From positions 62,001-126,000 of the forward strand of contig NZ_CP009920.1 of assembly GCF_000832985.1 (NCBI RefSeq): a stretch of 64,000 nt of DNA, given 5' to 3'. A program made the translations under genes and the position numbers. Each line of letters opens with the position of its first letter. Position 1 is the first letter of the stretch. Origin of the DNA: Priestia megaterium NBRC 15308 = ATCC 14581 (lineage in GTDB: Bacteria > Bacillota > Bacilli > Bacillales > Bacillaceae_H). The notes beneath the pieces are model-generated. The model was not told where the DNA came from. It searched no databases and worked only from the letters and a program-made list of their open reading frames with translations. This document shows positions 7,911 to 15,894 of this stretch, piece by piece.

Positions 7911-8700
7911 AATGAATAGATTTCATTAGTAAATCAAACCATATTTTCAGCGAAGTCGCCGTAATAACGATCGCTAAGATAACTTGCAGCGACGCTACCT
8001 TCGTCTTTTGCCCAACAAAAGCGCCGATTGGAGCTGCTAGTAAGCTTGCTCCAATAATCATAAGCGCCGGAAGCAAAAGGACTTGATGCGTCATTACTTT
8101 ACCGAATGTTGTTCCCATAGATGAAATAAACGTCACGGCTAATGAGCTTGCAATCGTTACGCGCACAGGAATTTTTAACACGGTAATCATAATAGGAACA
8201 AGTAAAAATGCGCCCCCTGCTCCGACAATCCCCCCGCAAATTCCAACTAAAAACGCCAGAGCTGCTGCCAAAGGTTTTGAAAACGTCACTTCGAATGAAT
8301 CGGCCGCTGGATTATTTTTTTTGGGCATAAACATTAATCCTGCAGCAATTGTTGCCATCACGCCGTAAATGAAATTGATCATTCCTTCTGAAAACGAGTT
8401 TGATAGCGTTGAACCAATGAGACTGCCAACTAAGACGCTGATACCCATATATAAAATTAACGGTTTATTCAAATAGCCGCCCTTTTTGTAAGCAAGAGCT
8501 CCTGAAACAGACGCAAACAGCGACTGTACGGCTCCTATACCAGCTACTTCGTGCGCGCTGAACATTCCCACTCCTACAAGAGGCGGAACAAATAGCAACA
8601 GCGGGTACAAAACAACTGATCCTCCAATTCCAAGCATACCTGCTAAAAATGACCCGAAAAACCCGAGTGCAAATACCGTTATTAATAGTTGTACATCCAT
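7909..8700 (-). CDS. TauE/SafE family membrane transporter
   Basis: Codes for 263 residues with about eight membrane segments in two similar halves, each carrying a glycine-rich helix (GSFLAGMLGIGGSVVLYPLL; GICGGIVGAGGAFLLVPIM). These are the signature of the TauE/SafE (DUF81) family, which exports or imports sulfur anions and organosulfonates. The substrate is not evident. ATG at 8700 has AGGTGG at seven bases; an upstream ATG would add 21 polar residues without a ribosome site. Confidence 0.88.
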   Translation of the reverse strand: MDVQLLITVFALGFFGSFLAGMLGIGGSVVLYPLLLFVPPLVGVGMFSAHEVAGIGAVQSLFASVSGALAYKKGGYLNKPLILYMGISVLVGSLIGSTLSNSFSEGMINFIYGVMATIAAGLMFMPKKNNPAADSFEVTFSKPLAAALAFLVGICGGIVGAGGAFLLVPIMITVLKIPVRVTIASSLAVTFISSMGTTFGKVMTHQVLLLPALMIIGASLLAAPIGAFVGQKTKVASLQVILAIVITATSLKIWFDLLMKSIH

Positions 8701-9012
8701 GTTTTTACCACCTGCTTTTATCAATCCAATATCATGTTTGTTATAAAGTATGTATACATACAACGCCTTATCTCTTCTTCCATTGTATCACTGTATATGC
8801 TTCTTTTCTGTAAAAATATTGATAAAAGTGCTTTCAATTATTAATTTTTTTAATCATTAAAATCCTATCGACTTTATGTGTTATTTACTTGTAGCCTAAA
8901 CTTCCTCGCTCTCCTCTCTGTTACTTGTGGTAGAATAAAGAAAAACTAGATGTTAGAACTGCCTACACGCTACGCTTATCTCAGCAGGCCCATCATCACA
9001 GGAGGCTTTCGT
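8701..9012 (+). other. Divergent intergenic region
   Basis: This A+T-rich gap separates divergent genes. TGG-TAGAAT (8928-8936) is a plausible extended -10 for the acetyltransferase. I see no repeat or structured RNA. Confidence 0.4.
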
Positions 9013-9582
9013 ATGTTTGAATACAAAATTGATGACGAAGTTAGTTTGCATTTGATTGAATCAACTGACGCTTTCCCCTTGCTTTCTCTTATTAACGAGT
9101 CAAGACCTTACCTAAAAGAATGGCTCCCATGGGTAGATAGCATGCAAAGTATTGCTGACTACGATGAACTCATCCCTGAATGGAGAGCTCAATATTATAA
9201 TAACCAAGGATTCCAGGCCATCATTCGGTACTACGGAGAAATCGCCGGGATGATTGGTTTTCACGGAATTAATTGGGGAAACAAAAGTACAAGTCTCGGC
9301 TATTGGATTGGACATGATTTTCAAGGAAAAGGTATTATGACAAGAGCCGTACACGGATGCCTGAATTATGCATTTAATACGTTAAACCTTCATCGAGTCG
9401 AAATACGCTGCGGTGTTAATAACGAAAAAAGTAAAGCCATCCCTACGCGTCTAGGTTTTACAGAAGAAGGTATTTGCAGAGAAGGTGAATACCTATATGA
9501 TCACTACCATGACCTTGTGATTTATGGCATGTTAAAACACGAGTGGAAGCAAGCTCCTTATGCTCCTTGGCTTCTTTCTTAA
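9013..9582 (+). CDS. GNAT acetyltransferase, RimJ/RimL type
   Basis: Codes for 189 residues. The acetyl-CoA loop is visible in GYWIGHDFQGKGIMTRAV (the Q/RxxGxG/A motif, here QGKGIM), preceded by IAGMIGFHGI and followed by NLHRVEIRC and KSKAIPTRLGF. These are the motifs of the RimJ/RimL ribosomal-protein acetyltransferase group; B. subtilis YdaF looks closest. The substrate could be a ribosomal protein N-terminus or a small amine. ATG at 9013 has a perfect AGGAGG; an ORF opening 21 codons earlier lacks one. Confidence 0.87.
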   Translation: MFEYKIDDEVSLHLIESTDAFPLLSLINESRPYLKEWLPWVDSMQSIADYDELIPEWRAQYYNNQGFQAIIRYYGEIAGMIGFHGINWGNKSTSLGYWIGHDFQGKGIMTRAVHGCLNYAFNTLNLHRVEIRCGVNNEKSKAIPTRLGFTEEGICREGEYLYDHYHDLVIYGMLKHEWKQAPYAPWLLS

Positions 9583-9640
9583 AAAGCAGGATCATTTGGA
9601 CAAGCTATCGTTTGAACTGACTATATTGGAAAAATTAAAA

Positions 9641-9971
9641 AGAGGTTGAAGACATAACGAAATGAATCCAGCCTAAAGACGAACAAATGAGATACTTGAA
9701 CTGAACCGCTTATGACACCGCAGTTGATTTCCGCGCAAGGCTTCGCTTTCCGCGGGCGGCCGCTGAGCCTCCTCGTCGCTTGCGCTTCTGCGGGGTCTCA
9801 CCTGTTCCGCTTTTCCCGCAGGAGTCTTAACCTTGCCCTCCAATCACCTGCTAGAAGGAACAAGACAGATGAAACTATATTCACCATAACAAAAAAACGA
9901 ACGGTTGATCACATGCTGATCAATCGTTCGTTTTTCACTTGGGTTAAAACCCTTTTGTCCCAGCCTCTTTT
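9641..9971 (-). repeat. Dispersed 3' element, copy R2 (full-length, GC-rich core)
   Basis: The longest copy. Its outer ends are imperfect inverted repeats (AGAGGTTGAAGACATAA on the left; AGAGGCTGGGACAAAA on the other strand on the right). Inside are a GC-rich core with GCTTTCCGCGGGCGGCCGC and CTCCTCGTCGCTTGCGCTTC, the phrase CTGCTAGAAGGAAC, and a hairpin CGAACGGTTGATCA/TGATCAATCGTTCG. Core sequences of this kind are, from memory, common in Bacillaceae genomes. The element begins 3 bases after the stop of the phosphatase gene at 9974 and gives it a terminator. An 89-codon ORF inside is not credible. Confidence 0.8.
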
Positions 9972-9973
9972 TT

Positions 9974-10798
9974 TTAGTTGAAATACTGAAGCTGTTCGCG
10001 GCGAAGCTTATCTTTTTGTTTGTCCGAAATTGAGTAGTCGTAGTTATAAATAGCTCCTTCCCAGTCTCCATACATTGGATTTGGAAATACGATTAGCTTT
10101 TGGCCAAACGTTTCTTTTTGCTCTTCTACAAGCTTATTTCGATCAGTAATGGACTTTTTATCAAAGCCGCTAAAATCAGATAAGTTATCACCAAACAGCA
10201 GGACTACATTATGATTTGTCGCTACTTTTTGACGGCGCGTTTCTTTTCCTTCATCTTTTGGACCCGTTAATAGCACATGGTCTTTGGTTGCTTGAGGAAT
10301 ATGTAAATTCTTTAGGTTTTTAATTGTTGCCTCAAGCTGAGAAGTTGTACGGCCCGAAATATAGTAAATATCTACACCTTTTTGATCCGCATACGTCAAG
10401 AATTCAACAGCACCTGGTACTGCTTTCGCTTTTGCTGCTTGCACCCACTCATCCCATTTATAAGGAAATCCTTTTCCGGTTTTGATTGCTGAAGCTTGAA
10501 ATGGGCTATTATCAAGCACGGTCTCATCTAAATCCAAAATAATGGCAGGCTTTTTATCGGTACTTTTTGCAAGCGCCTCCTCTAAACGAAGCTTTCCAGT
10601 ATTATAGCCTTGGTAATACAAAGCTTTCATTTCGCCGGATTTTTGGTACCAAGCATCGGCCATGATTTGCTGATCAGCTAGGTGTTGAGCGGGTTCTTTT
10701 TTCTCAGCAGACACTTCTTTTTCCTGCTGAGGGGCACATGCCGTCAGTGAAAAAGCAAGTACACCCACCCCTGTCAACGCTGATAATTTCTTATTCAT
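9974..10798 (-). CDS. Acid phosphatase / 5'-nucleotidase, lipoprotein e(P4) family (HAD)
   Basis: Codes for 274 residues. A lipoprotein signal ends in LTAC with Cys21, so the protein should be anchored on the outer face of the membrane. The HAD nucleophile motif is DLDETVLDNS (Asp89 nucleophile, Asp91 acid/base); YYISGRTT gives motif II and LLFGDNLSDFSGFD the metal-binding acidic pair. e(P4)-type enzymes dephosphorylate nucleotides such as NMN outside the cell to allow nucleoside uptake. ATG at 10798 follows GGAAGTGGATG. Its stop lies 3 bp from repeat R2. Confidence 0.9.
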   Translation of the reverse strand: MNKKLSALTGVGVLAFSLTACAPQQEKEVSAEKKEPAQHLADQQIMADAWYQKSGEMKALYYQGYNTGKLRLEEALAKSTDKKPAIILDLDETVLDNSPFQASAIKTGKGFPYKWDEWVQAAKAKAVPGAVEFLTYADQKGVDIYYISGRTTSQLEATIKNLKNLHIPQATKDHVLLTGPKDEGKETRRQKVATNHNVVLLFGDNLSDFSGFDKKSITDRNKLVEEQKETFGQKLIVFPNPMYGDWEGAIYNYDYSISDKQKDKLRREQLQYFN

Positions 10799-11212
10799 TT
10801 CGCATCCACTTCCATCTCTACATATTTTTATGCTAATAATGTTATATATTACCTCAATTAAACATAAAATCAATAAAAATCCGAATTATATTTTAATTTT
10901 AGTTAAAAATGTTCGTTTTAATTATTTTTTCTCCCTTTTTTTAACCATTATCCAAATATTTGTTTATACATTTTCCAAAATCCGTTTTTCTCATTCTTTC
11001 TTTGTAATCTTTTTTTAGAAACATATTGGTTTATCGCTCATTCGCTTCAAAAAACTTAATAAATCTGAATTATCTAACTTTTAATCTTGTGTTAGATTCT
11101 CTCACAAAAGTGCTTTTTTTTGAAAAGATATATAGTAAAATAGATTTTGTGAATTAAAAGACGGTGTTTTCTATCGAAAGTATTGTATAAATATACAAAA
11201 GGGGATGGAGAT
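10799..11212 (+). other. A+T-rich divergent intergenic region
   Basis: More than 400 bp of A+T-rich DNA between divergent genes. A 62-codon ORF across 10830-11018 is low-complexity Ile/Phe/Ser and has no ribosome site. I see no confident promoter, repeat or structure. Confidence 0.4.
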
Positions 11213-11845
11213 ATGAATCACGTAAAACAATGGGGATGGATTACCTTTGGCTGTTTGTGCGTTGCCATCGGGATTCAATTTTTAACCGCTTCTAACCTCG
11301 TTATCGGCGGAACAGCAGGACTTGGAATCGTCCTGCAGCATTTAACCGGTATTTCATTTGGGGTATTGTTCTTTATCATCAATTTACCATTTTATTTTAT
11401 GGCTCTTACGCAAATTGGTCTGCAATTTACCATAAAAAGCTTCATCAGCGTTAGCCTGATGTCAGTGATGTCGGATTTATTAGCTGCCAACTTTTCGTTT
11501 GCGCTTCCGCATCCGCTTGTAGCTGCGATTGTGGGCGGCATTATCGTCGGCATTGGACTGATCTTTTTGTTTCGCCACGGCTCTTCTCTTGGCGGAATCA
11601 ACATGCTATGCGTGTTTCTTGATAAACGCTTTGGCATTAATCCAGGTAAAACAATGCTTTTGACAGATGTGTTGATTGTAGGCTCTGCAACAGTGGTATT
11701 CGGCGTAGTTCAAGTTCTTTATTCGTTAATCGGTATCTTCATCATGACAGGACTGCTTGGACGCTATCACAAACGCTCGCCAATCGAACGAACTGGTGAA
11801 CATATGGAAGAAGAAGCGAAACAACAAACGGCTTCAACTATGTAA
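11213..11845 (+). CDS. YitT family membrane protein (short form)
   Basis: Codes for 210 residues with about five membrane helices. The phrases ASNLVIGGTAGLGIVLQHLTG and GSSLGGINMLCVFL are typical of the YitT (DUF161) family. Unlike the paralogue at 14972 it lacks the C-terminal soluble DUF2179 domain and ends in a short charged tail. The role of the family is not established. The start has GGGGATGGAG upstream. It is followed by a strong terminator. Confidence 0.85.
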   Translation: MNHVKQWGWITFGCLCVAIGIQFLTASNLVIGGTAGLGIVLQHLTGISFGVLFFIINLPFYFMALTQIGLQFTIKSFISVSLMSVMSDLLAANFSFALPHPLVAAIVGGIIVGIGLIFLFRHGSSLGGINMLCVFLDKRFGINPGKTMLLTDVLIVGSATVVFGVVQVLYSLIGIFIMTGLLGRYHKRSPIERTGEHMEEEAKQQTASTM

Positions 11846-11880
11846 AAAAACCGTGCGGGAATAATCCTGCACGGTTTTTT
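11846..11880. terminator. Bidirectional intrinsic terminator
   Basis: AAAAAACCGTGC(G)GG pairs with CCTGCACGGTTTTTT between two convergent genes. Confidence 0.88.
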
Positions 11881-11884
11881 ACGC

Positions 11885-12883
11885 TTATTCTGCTACTTTT
11901 ACAAGCTGTTTTCCTAAGTTTGCTCCTTCAAATAAACCAAGGAACGCTTCAGGTACATTTTCAAAACCTTCTACAATGTTTTCGCTGTACTTGATTTTTC
12001 CTTGCTGCACCCATTCCCCTAACTGCTTAATGCCTTCAGGGAATTTGTCTGCATAGTCGGCTACGATAAAGCCTTTCATTAACGCACTGTTAATTAATAA
12101 AGGTGTTTGAACACGCGGTCCAACATCTTGTTTTTCTAAGTTATACAGTGAAATTTGGCCGCAAAGCGGTATGCGCGCAAATTTATTTAATAAGCTGACA
12201 ACTGCATCTGAAATCTCTCCACCGACGTTTTCAAAGTAAACATCAACGCCATTAGGACACGCCTCTTTCAACGCTTCTTTTACATTTCCTTTTTTATAAT
12301 TAATCACTTCATCAAATCCGAGCTCATCTTTTAAATAAGCAATTTTATCTTCAGAACCTGCGATGCCGACAACACGTGCGCCTTTAATTTTAGCGATTTG
12401 ACCAACAACAGATCCAACAGCACCTGCTGCACCGGAAACGACTACTGTTTCGCCTTCTTTTGGCTGACCAATTTCAAGCAGTCCAAAGTAAGCTGTGAGA
12501 CCAGGCATACCAAGAACGCCGATAGCCGTTGTAATTGGCGCTAGCTCTGGATCAACTTTCTGTAAGTTTTTTGCTTCTGCAGCTGAATAGCGTTTCCAAG
12601 GAAGCATACCCGTCACGATATCGCCTTCTTTAAAGCGATCTGATTTTGATTCCGTTACGCGTGCTACAATGCCGCCTGCAAGCGGTGCGTTTAGCTCAAA
12701 TGGAGGAACATATGATTTTGTATCGTTCATGCGTCCTCTCATATACGGATCAACAGAAAGGTACAGTGTTTGAACAAGTACCTCGCCTTCTTTCGCTGTA
12801 GGCATTTCAATTTTTTCGTATTTAAACGTATCTTTTGTTGGCATTCCCTTTGGGCGTTCTGCTAATAAAATTTGTTCATTCAT
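11885..12883 (-). CDS. yfmJ: NADP-dependent MDR oxidoreductase, YfmJ/prostaglandin-reductase-like
   Basis: Codes for 332 residues of the zinc-independent medium-chain dehydrogenase group. The N-terminal GroES-like domain has YMRGRMNDTKSY; the Rossmann fold shows VVVSGAAGAVGSVVGQIAK (the AxxGxxG loop), followed by VGIAGSEDK. These match leukotriene B4 12-hydroxydehydrogenase-type alkenal reductases; B. subtilis YfmJ is the likely equivalent. It should reduce the double bond of alpha,beta-unsaturated carbonyls with NADPH. No zinc-binding cysteines are present, as expected. The start has AAAGGAG upstream. Confidence 0.9.
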   Translation of the reverse strand: MNEQILLAERPKGMPTKDTFKYEKIEMPTAKEGEVLVQTLYLSVDPYMRGRMNDTKSYVPPFELNAPLAGGIVARVTESKSDRFKEGDIVTGMLPWKRYSAAEAKNLQKVDPELAPITTAIGVLGMPGLTAYFGLLEIGQPKEGETVVVSGAAGAVGSVVGQIAKIKGARVVGIAGSEDKIAYLKDELGFDEVINYKKGNVKEALKEACPNGVDVYFENVGGEISDAVVSLLNKFARIPLCGQISLYNLEKQDVGPRVQTPLLINSALMKGFIVADYADKFPEGIKQLGEWVQQGKIKYSENIVEGFENVPEAFLGLFEGANLGKQLVKVAE

Positions 12884-12957
12884 CGATATTGCTCCTTTTT
12901 ATTTCTCTGTTTTTTGTAAAATGTGCTAAACTTACCTTTGTTATTTTAAATTATATA

Positions 12958-12992
12958 TTGTGCACAACGCCAAAAATATGATTGTGCAATAA
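12958..12992. promoter_or_regulatory. TTGTGCACAA palindrome and half repeat, possible operator
   Basis: A perfect 10-bp palindrome TTGTGCACAA (12958-12967) is followed 24 bp downstream by TTGTGCAATAA. They lie between the divergent reductase and a small gene and could bind one regulator for both. No regulator gene adjoins. Confidence 0.35.
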
Positions 12993-13011
12993 CACCGAAG
13001 GAGAAAAAGAC

Positions 13012-13239
13012 ATGGAGCTAATTCGCTGTAAAGAAGATGTTGTTAAAAAACTAAACGAGTTTGTTGAAGTAACTCCCCCCGTTATTTTGTTTAAAAAAGG
13101 CAATATGTATCCGATTAAAATGGATATCAACTACAACTGGATTGCCACGGACGAACAAGGGCATGAGCATATTGTCGCTTCAAACACAAAGAATGTGCAG
13201 GACGACTACTGGTTTAGCTACCATTTTGACTTATATTAA
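13012..13239 (+). CDS. Hypothetical protein, 75 residues
   Basis: A short soluble protein with the pattern MELIRCKEDVVKKL and VTPPVILFKKGNMYPI, rich in aromatic residues at the C-terminus (DDYWFSYHFDLY). I do not recognise a family. The ribosome site is good (GAAGGAGAAAAAGAC before ATG at 13012). It is a single gene, divergent from the YfmJ-like reductase, and is followed by hairpins at 13240-13260 and 13294-13330. Confidence 0.65.
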   Translation: MELIRCKEDVVKKLNEFVEVTPPVILFKKGNMYPIKMDINYNWIATDEQGHEHIVASNTKNVQDDYWFSYHFDLY

Positions 13240-13293
13240 GGAGTTTCCCGGATTTACTCCTCGTAAACGTTATATAAATAAAGTGTTGCATTC

Positions 13294-13330
13294 GTAAAAA
13301 CAGCGTGCGAATTCCCGCGCTGTTTTTATG
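13294..13330 (+). terminator. Intrinsic terminator
   Basis: AAAAACAGCG pairs with CGCTGTTTTT around a GC-containing loop, about 55 bp beyond the 75-residue gene. Confidence 0.75.
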
Positions 13331-13481
13331 TAATAATTAGAGTATCCCAAGCGTGTGTTTGAAGCTTTGATCATGTTCCATTTTCTGCATCGATATCTAC
13401 TTAAGATTATGTTACAATCACGGTAAAGTAATTTATGATTGATAGAATAAAAGCTAGAGCTTGAAAAATTCGAGGTGGATT

Positions 13482-13940
13482 ATGCAAGGTAAAGTTGTAT
13501 ATAAAGAAGGATTTTCAGTGATAGGCATAGCAAAAAACGGAGAGTATCAAAAAGAGAATCTTTTGAAGCAAATACTTAAAGAAAAAGAAATGATTAGCTC
13601 TTCAAAAGAACCTCATATGGTTACAGGCATTTGCATGGCTCCGAAAAAAGAAAATTATTTTTATATTGCAGGGACAGAAGTGGCTGATACGGCTTTTATT
13701 CCAAACGGTATGAGCGTTCATACGTTTCCTTCGTTTACATACCTGCAGTTTAAACACAGAGGTCCCATTACATCGCTCGGGTCGACGTACAACAGCATCT
13801 GGAATGAATGGCTGCCGAACTCTCCTTACAGCATGATTGAAGGTCCTGCTCTTGAAATTGTAAATACAGCTATACACAGCAATTTATATAGTGATACATA
13901 TGAAATGGATATTTATATTCCCATAAAGCTGGGACAATAA
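13482..13940 (+). CDS. GyrI-like / effector-binding domain protein
   Basis: Codes for 152 residues. The pattern matches stand-alone effector-binding domains (GyrI-like, AraC_E_bind): an initial strand VVYKEGFSVIGIAKNGEY, a central CMAPKKENYFYIAGTEVAD strand pair, and the end YEMDIYIPI that closes such domains. They bind small lipophilic molecules or, in some cases, protect DNA gyrase. No DNA-binding domain is attached. ATG at 13482 follows GAGGTGG; a TTG seven codons earlier is less likely. Confidence 0.8.
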   Translation: MQGKVVYKEGFSVIGIAKNGEYQKENLLKQILKEKEMISSSKEPHMVTGICMAPKKENYFYIAGTEVADTAFIPNGMSVHTFPSFTYLQFKHRGPITSLGSTYNSIWNEWLPNSPYSMIEGPALEIVNTAIHSNLYSDTYEMDIYIPIKLGQ

Positions 13941-13969
13941 AAAAGGTGAACTTACGTTCACCTTTTTCC
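13940..13969. terminator. Bidirectional intrinsic terminator
   Basis: AAAAAGGTGAAC pairs with GTTCACCTTTTT between convergent genes. Confidence 0.85.
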
Positions 13970-14442
13970 TATTTTTGCAGCTGTTTATATAAATGATAAA
14001 GAGCAAAAACGCACTCTGGATGACGCTCTTTATGGTTAAAAAATCCGTGAGGAAACATGAGTGAAAGATTCCCTTTTTCAATTCCGGTCACATACTTGTT
14101 TTCCATAAGCGGATATTCTTTCACAACCCAGCGCGCTTCGTCAATAGTTGACGTAACCATTTCACCAAAGTATACGCCCATACACTCTTCGAATTCTTCT
14201 TTTGTCATTGAAAAATAGTCAAAGCAGTTGCTGTCTTCTAGATCATAGTAAAGAAGCTCTAATATTTTCAAACTTTCATCTGTAAAATCAACGGTGAATT
14301 CATCTACCGCTTTGCTTATTTCATGAATACGATTCATGCACTGTTCACGCACTTGATGATAGTAATAGCTAGCTTCAAACTGATGTTCACACGTCACTAA
14401 CGATTCTCCGTATGATGCTGTTAGATCATGATGCTTGCTCAT
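13969..14442 (-). CDS. Conserved-type hypothetical protein, 157 residues
   Basis: A soluble acidic protein with several Cys and His residues (TCEHQFEASYYYHQV, DSNCFDYFSM, EECMGVYFGEM, HPECVFALYHLY). I do not recognise a family. The ribosome site GGAGGTGTCAGC is strong, and the gene is a single transcription unit convergent with the GyrI-like gene. The scattered His/Cys/Glu content could suggest metal binding but no standard motif is present. Confidence 0.65.
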   Translation of the reverse strand: MSKHHDLTASYGESLVTCEHQFEASYYYHQVREQCMNRIHEISKAVDEFTVDFTDESLKILELLYYDLEDSNCFDYFSMTKEEFEECMGVYFGEMVTSTIDEARWVVKEYPLMENKYVTGIEKGNLSLMFPHGFFNHKERHPECVFALYHLYKQLQK

Positions 14443-14540
14443 GCTGACACCTCCACGCTAAGCTTATGGAGCAAGTATAACATTAACCAAGCAGCTATTG
14501 AGCATCTTCCATTAACAACCTATCCGTGGCAATATTAGGT

Positions 14541-14666
14541 TCACTTTTTGCTCATTATTCTGCCGTACACAAATCCTCCGCTAACAAGAAGAATACCGCT
14601 AATTAATACGCTGCTTAAAAAGGTTTGCGAATGCATCAAGTGGTTATACACCATCCACACGCTCAT
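14541..14666 (-). CDS. Small single-pass membrane protein, 41 residues
   Basis: An ORF of 41 codons with the ribosome site AAAGGAGATGACGAA directly before ATG. Residues 12-34 (HSQTFLSSVLISGILLVSGG) are hydrophobic, and the end GRIMSKK is positive, as in a small inner-membrane peptide. I know no homologue. It lies head-to-head with the sRNA-like unit that begins at 14731. Confidence 0.6.
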   Translation of the reverse strand: MSVWMVYNHLMHSQTFLSSVLISGILLVSGGFVYGRIMSKK

Positions 14667-14730
14667 TTCGTCATCTCCTTTTGGCCTTTTTTAACTAGTA
14701 TCCCCGATTTTCTTACCGCACATGCCGGCT

Positions 14731-14848
14731 TTTTCATCATTTTTTCATCAAGCCTCTATATAGTGAAAACTGTGAAGCCAATCATACTTTTTTTCATCGT
14801 TTTACTCCTTAAAAAGCCTGCTTATGACTCTAAAGCAGGCTTTTTTTT
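14731..14848 (+). ncRNA. Solitary sRNA-like unit U0, relative of the 17-kb array
   Basis: It has the same order as the array units: paired TTTTCATC octamers (14731 and 10-11 bp on), a -10-like TATAGT (14759-14764), a body with GAAGCCAATC, TTTTTTTCATCGTTTTACTCC, and an intrinsic terminator GCCTGC/GCAGGC with eight T (14816-14848). The body is the reverse complement of AAGGAGTAAAACG-ATG-AAAAAA. Predicted RNA about 75-80 nt. A minus-strand reading would give a 13-codon peptide MKKSMIGFTVFTI, but the T run fixes the plus strand as the transcribed one. Confidence 0.6.
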
Positions 14849-14971
14849 ATATGGTGAAACGAGTAATTAAGCCGTCTATCCCCACTAATTGTGCATAGTA
14901 AGGTATAATTAAAGATAGTTTCACTTTTCTAAAGTGAGAAATACATATGAGGCATCAAAGGAGACATGCAA

Positions 14972-15856
14972 ATGACAGAACTCGAAAAAGCGAAAATTCA
15001 GCACCGAAAGCTGTCCAAGGGACAGGTATTTGGTAGGGCCATCGCCATTGCGATCGGTGCCCTGCTCATGGCCACAGGACTTGAAATTTTTCTTGTCCCA
15101 AACCACGTTGTCGACGGGGGAATTACCGGTATTTCGATCATGCTTTCGCATATTACTGGCGTAAATCTAGGAATCTTTCTTTTTGTACTAAATCTTCCGT
15201 TTGTATTTATCGGGTACAAGCAAATGGGAAAAACATTTGCCCTTTCCACTATTTTTGGCATACTGGTTGTATCCATCTTAACTTCTATGTTTCATGATGT
15301 CCCCGCGTTTACCGCAGACGTTCTTCTTGCTACCGTTTTTGGAGGGATTATTCTCGGAATTGGAATTGGACTCGTAATTCGCTACGGCGGAGCGCTTGAC
15401 GGTACGGAGATACTTGCCATTTTAATCAGTAAAAAAATTCCGTTTTCCGTAGGAGAAATTGTGATGTTTTTCAACTTCTTCATTTTAGGAGCAGCGGGAT
15501 TTGTGTTCACGTGGGACCGCGCCATGTATTCTATCCTTGCTTACATCATTGCAGCTAAAGCCATTGATACGGTTGTAGAAGGATTGGAAGAATCAAAATC
15601 AGCTTGGATTATTAGTGATCATTCTGATGACATTGGCGATGCGATTAATGCGCGTCTAGGTCGAGGCGTTACTTATTTGCACGGTGAAGGTGCTTATACG
15701 GGCGATGATAAAAAAGTGATTTTCTGCATCATTACGCGCCTTGAAGAATCAAAGCTAAAAACCATTGTTGAAGATTTTGATCCTACTGCCTTTTTAGCCG
15801 TTGCAGATATTACCGAAGTCCGCGGCGGACGCTTTAAAAAACGAAACATTCACTAA
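14972..15856 (+). CDS. YitT family membrane protein with DUF2179 domain
   Basis: Codes for 294 residues. Five or six membrane helices with the family phrases FLVPNHVVDGGITGISIML and IRYGGALDGTEILAIL are followed by a soluble DUF2179 domain from about 215 (SAWIISDHSDDIGDAI ... VADITEVRGGRFKK). B. subtilis has several such proteins (YitT, YqfU, YpjC, YvjA types); their role is not settled. ATG at 14972 is preferred over ATG at 14966 because AAAGGAG is only two bases from the latter. Confidence 0.88.
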   Translation: MTELEKAKIQHRKLSKGQVFGRAIAIAIGALLMATGLEIFLVPNHVVDGGITGISIMLSHITGVNLGIFLFVLNLPFVFIGYKQMGKTFALSTIFGILVVSILTSMFHDVPAFTADVLLATVFGGIILGIGIGLVIRYGGALDGTEILAILISKKIPFSVGEIVMFFNFFILGAAGFVFTWDRAMYSILAYIIAAKAIDTVVEGLEESKSAWIISDHSDDIGDAINARLGRGVTYLHGEGAYTGDDKKVIFCIITRLEESKLKTIVEDFDPTAFLAVADITEVRGGRFKKRNIH

Positions 15857-15893
15857 AAAAACGCGCAGAAAGCACCATGCTTTCTGCGCGTTT
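15857..15893. terminator. Bidirectional intrinsic terminator
   Basis: AACGCGCAGAAAGCA pairs with TGCTTTCTGCGCGTT between convergent genes. Confidence 0.9.
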
Positions 15894-15894
15894 T

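Noticed and set aside
9712-9981. 89-codon ORF in repeat R2 (and a 63-codon one in R1)
   Set aside because: Lies wholly in the dispersed GC-rich element; no ribosome site; interrupted in other copies.
10830-11018. 62-codon ORF
   Set aside because: A+T-driven low-complexity product with no ribosome site, in a promoter region.
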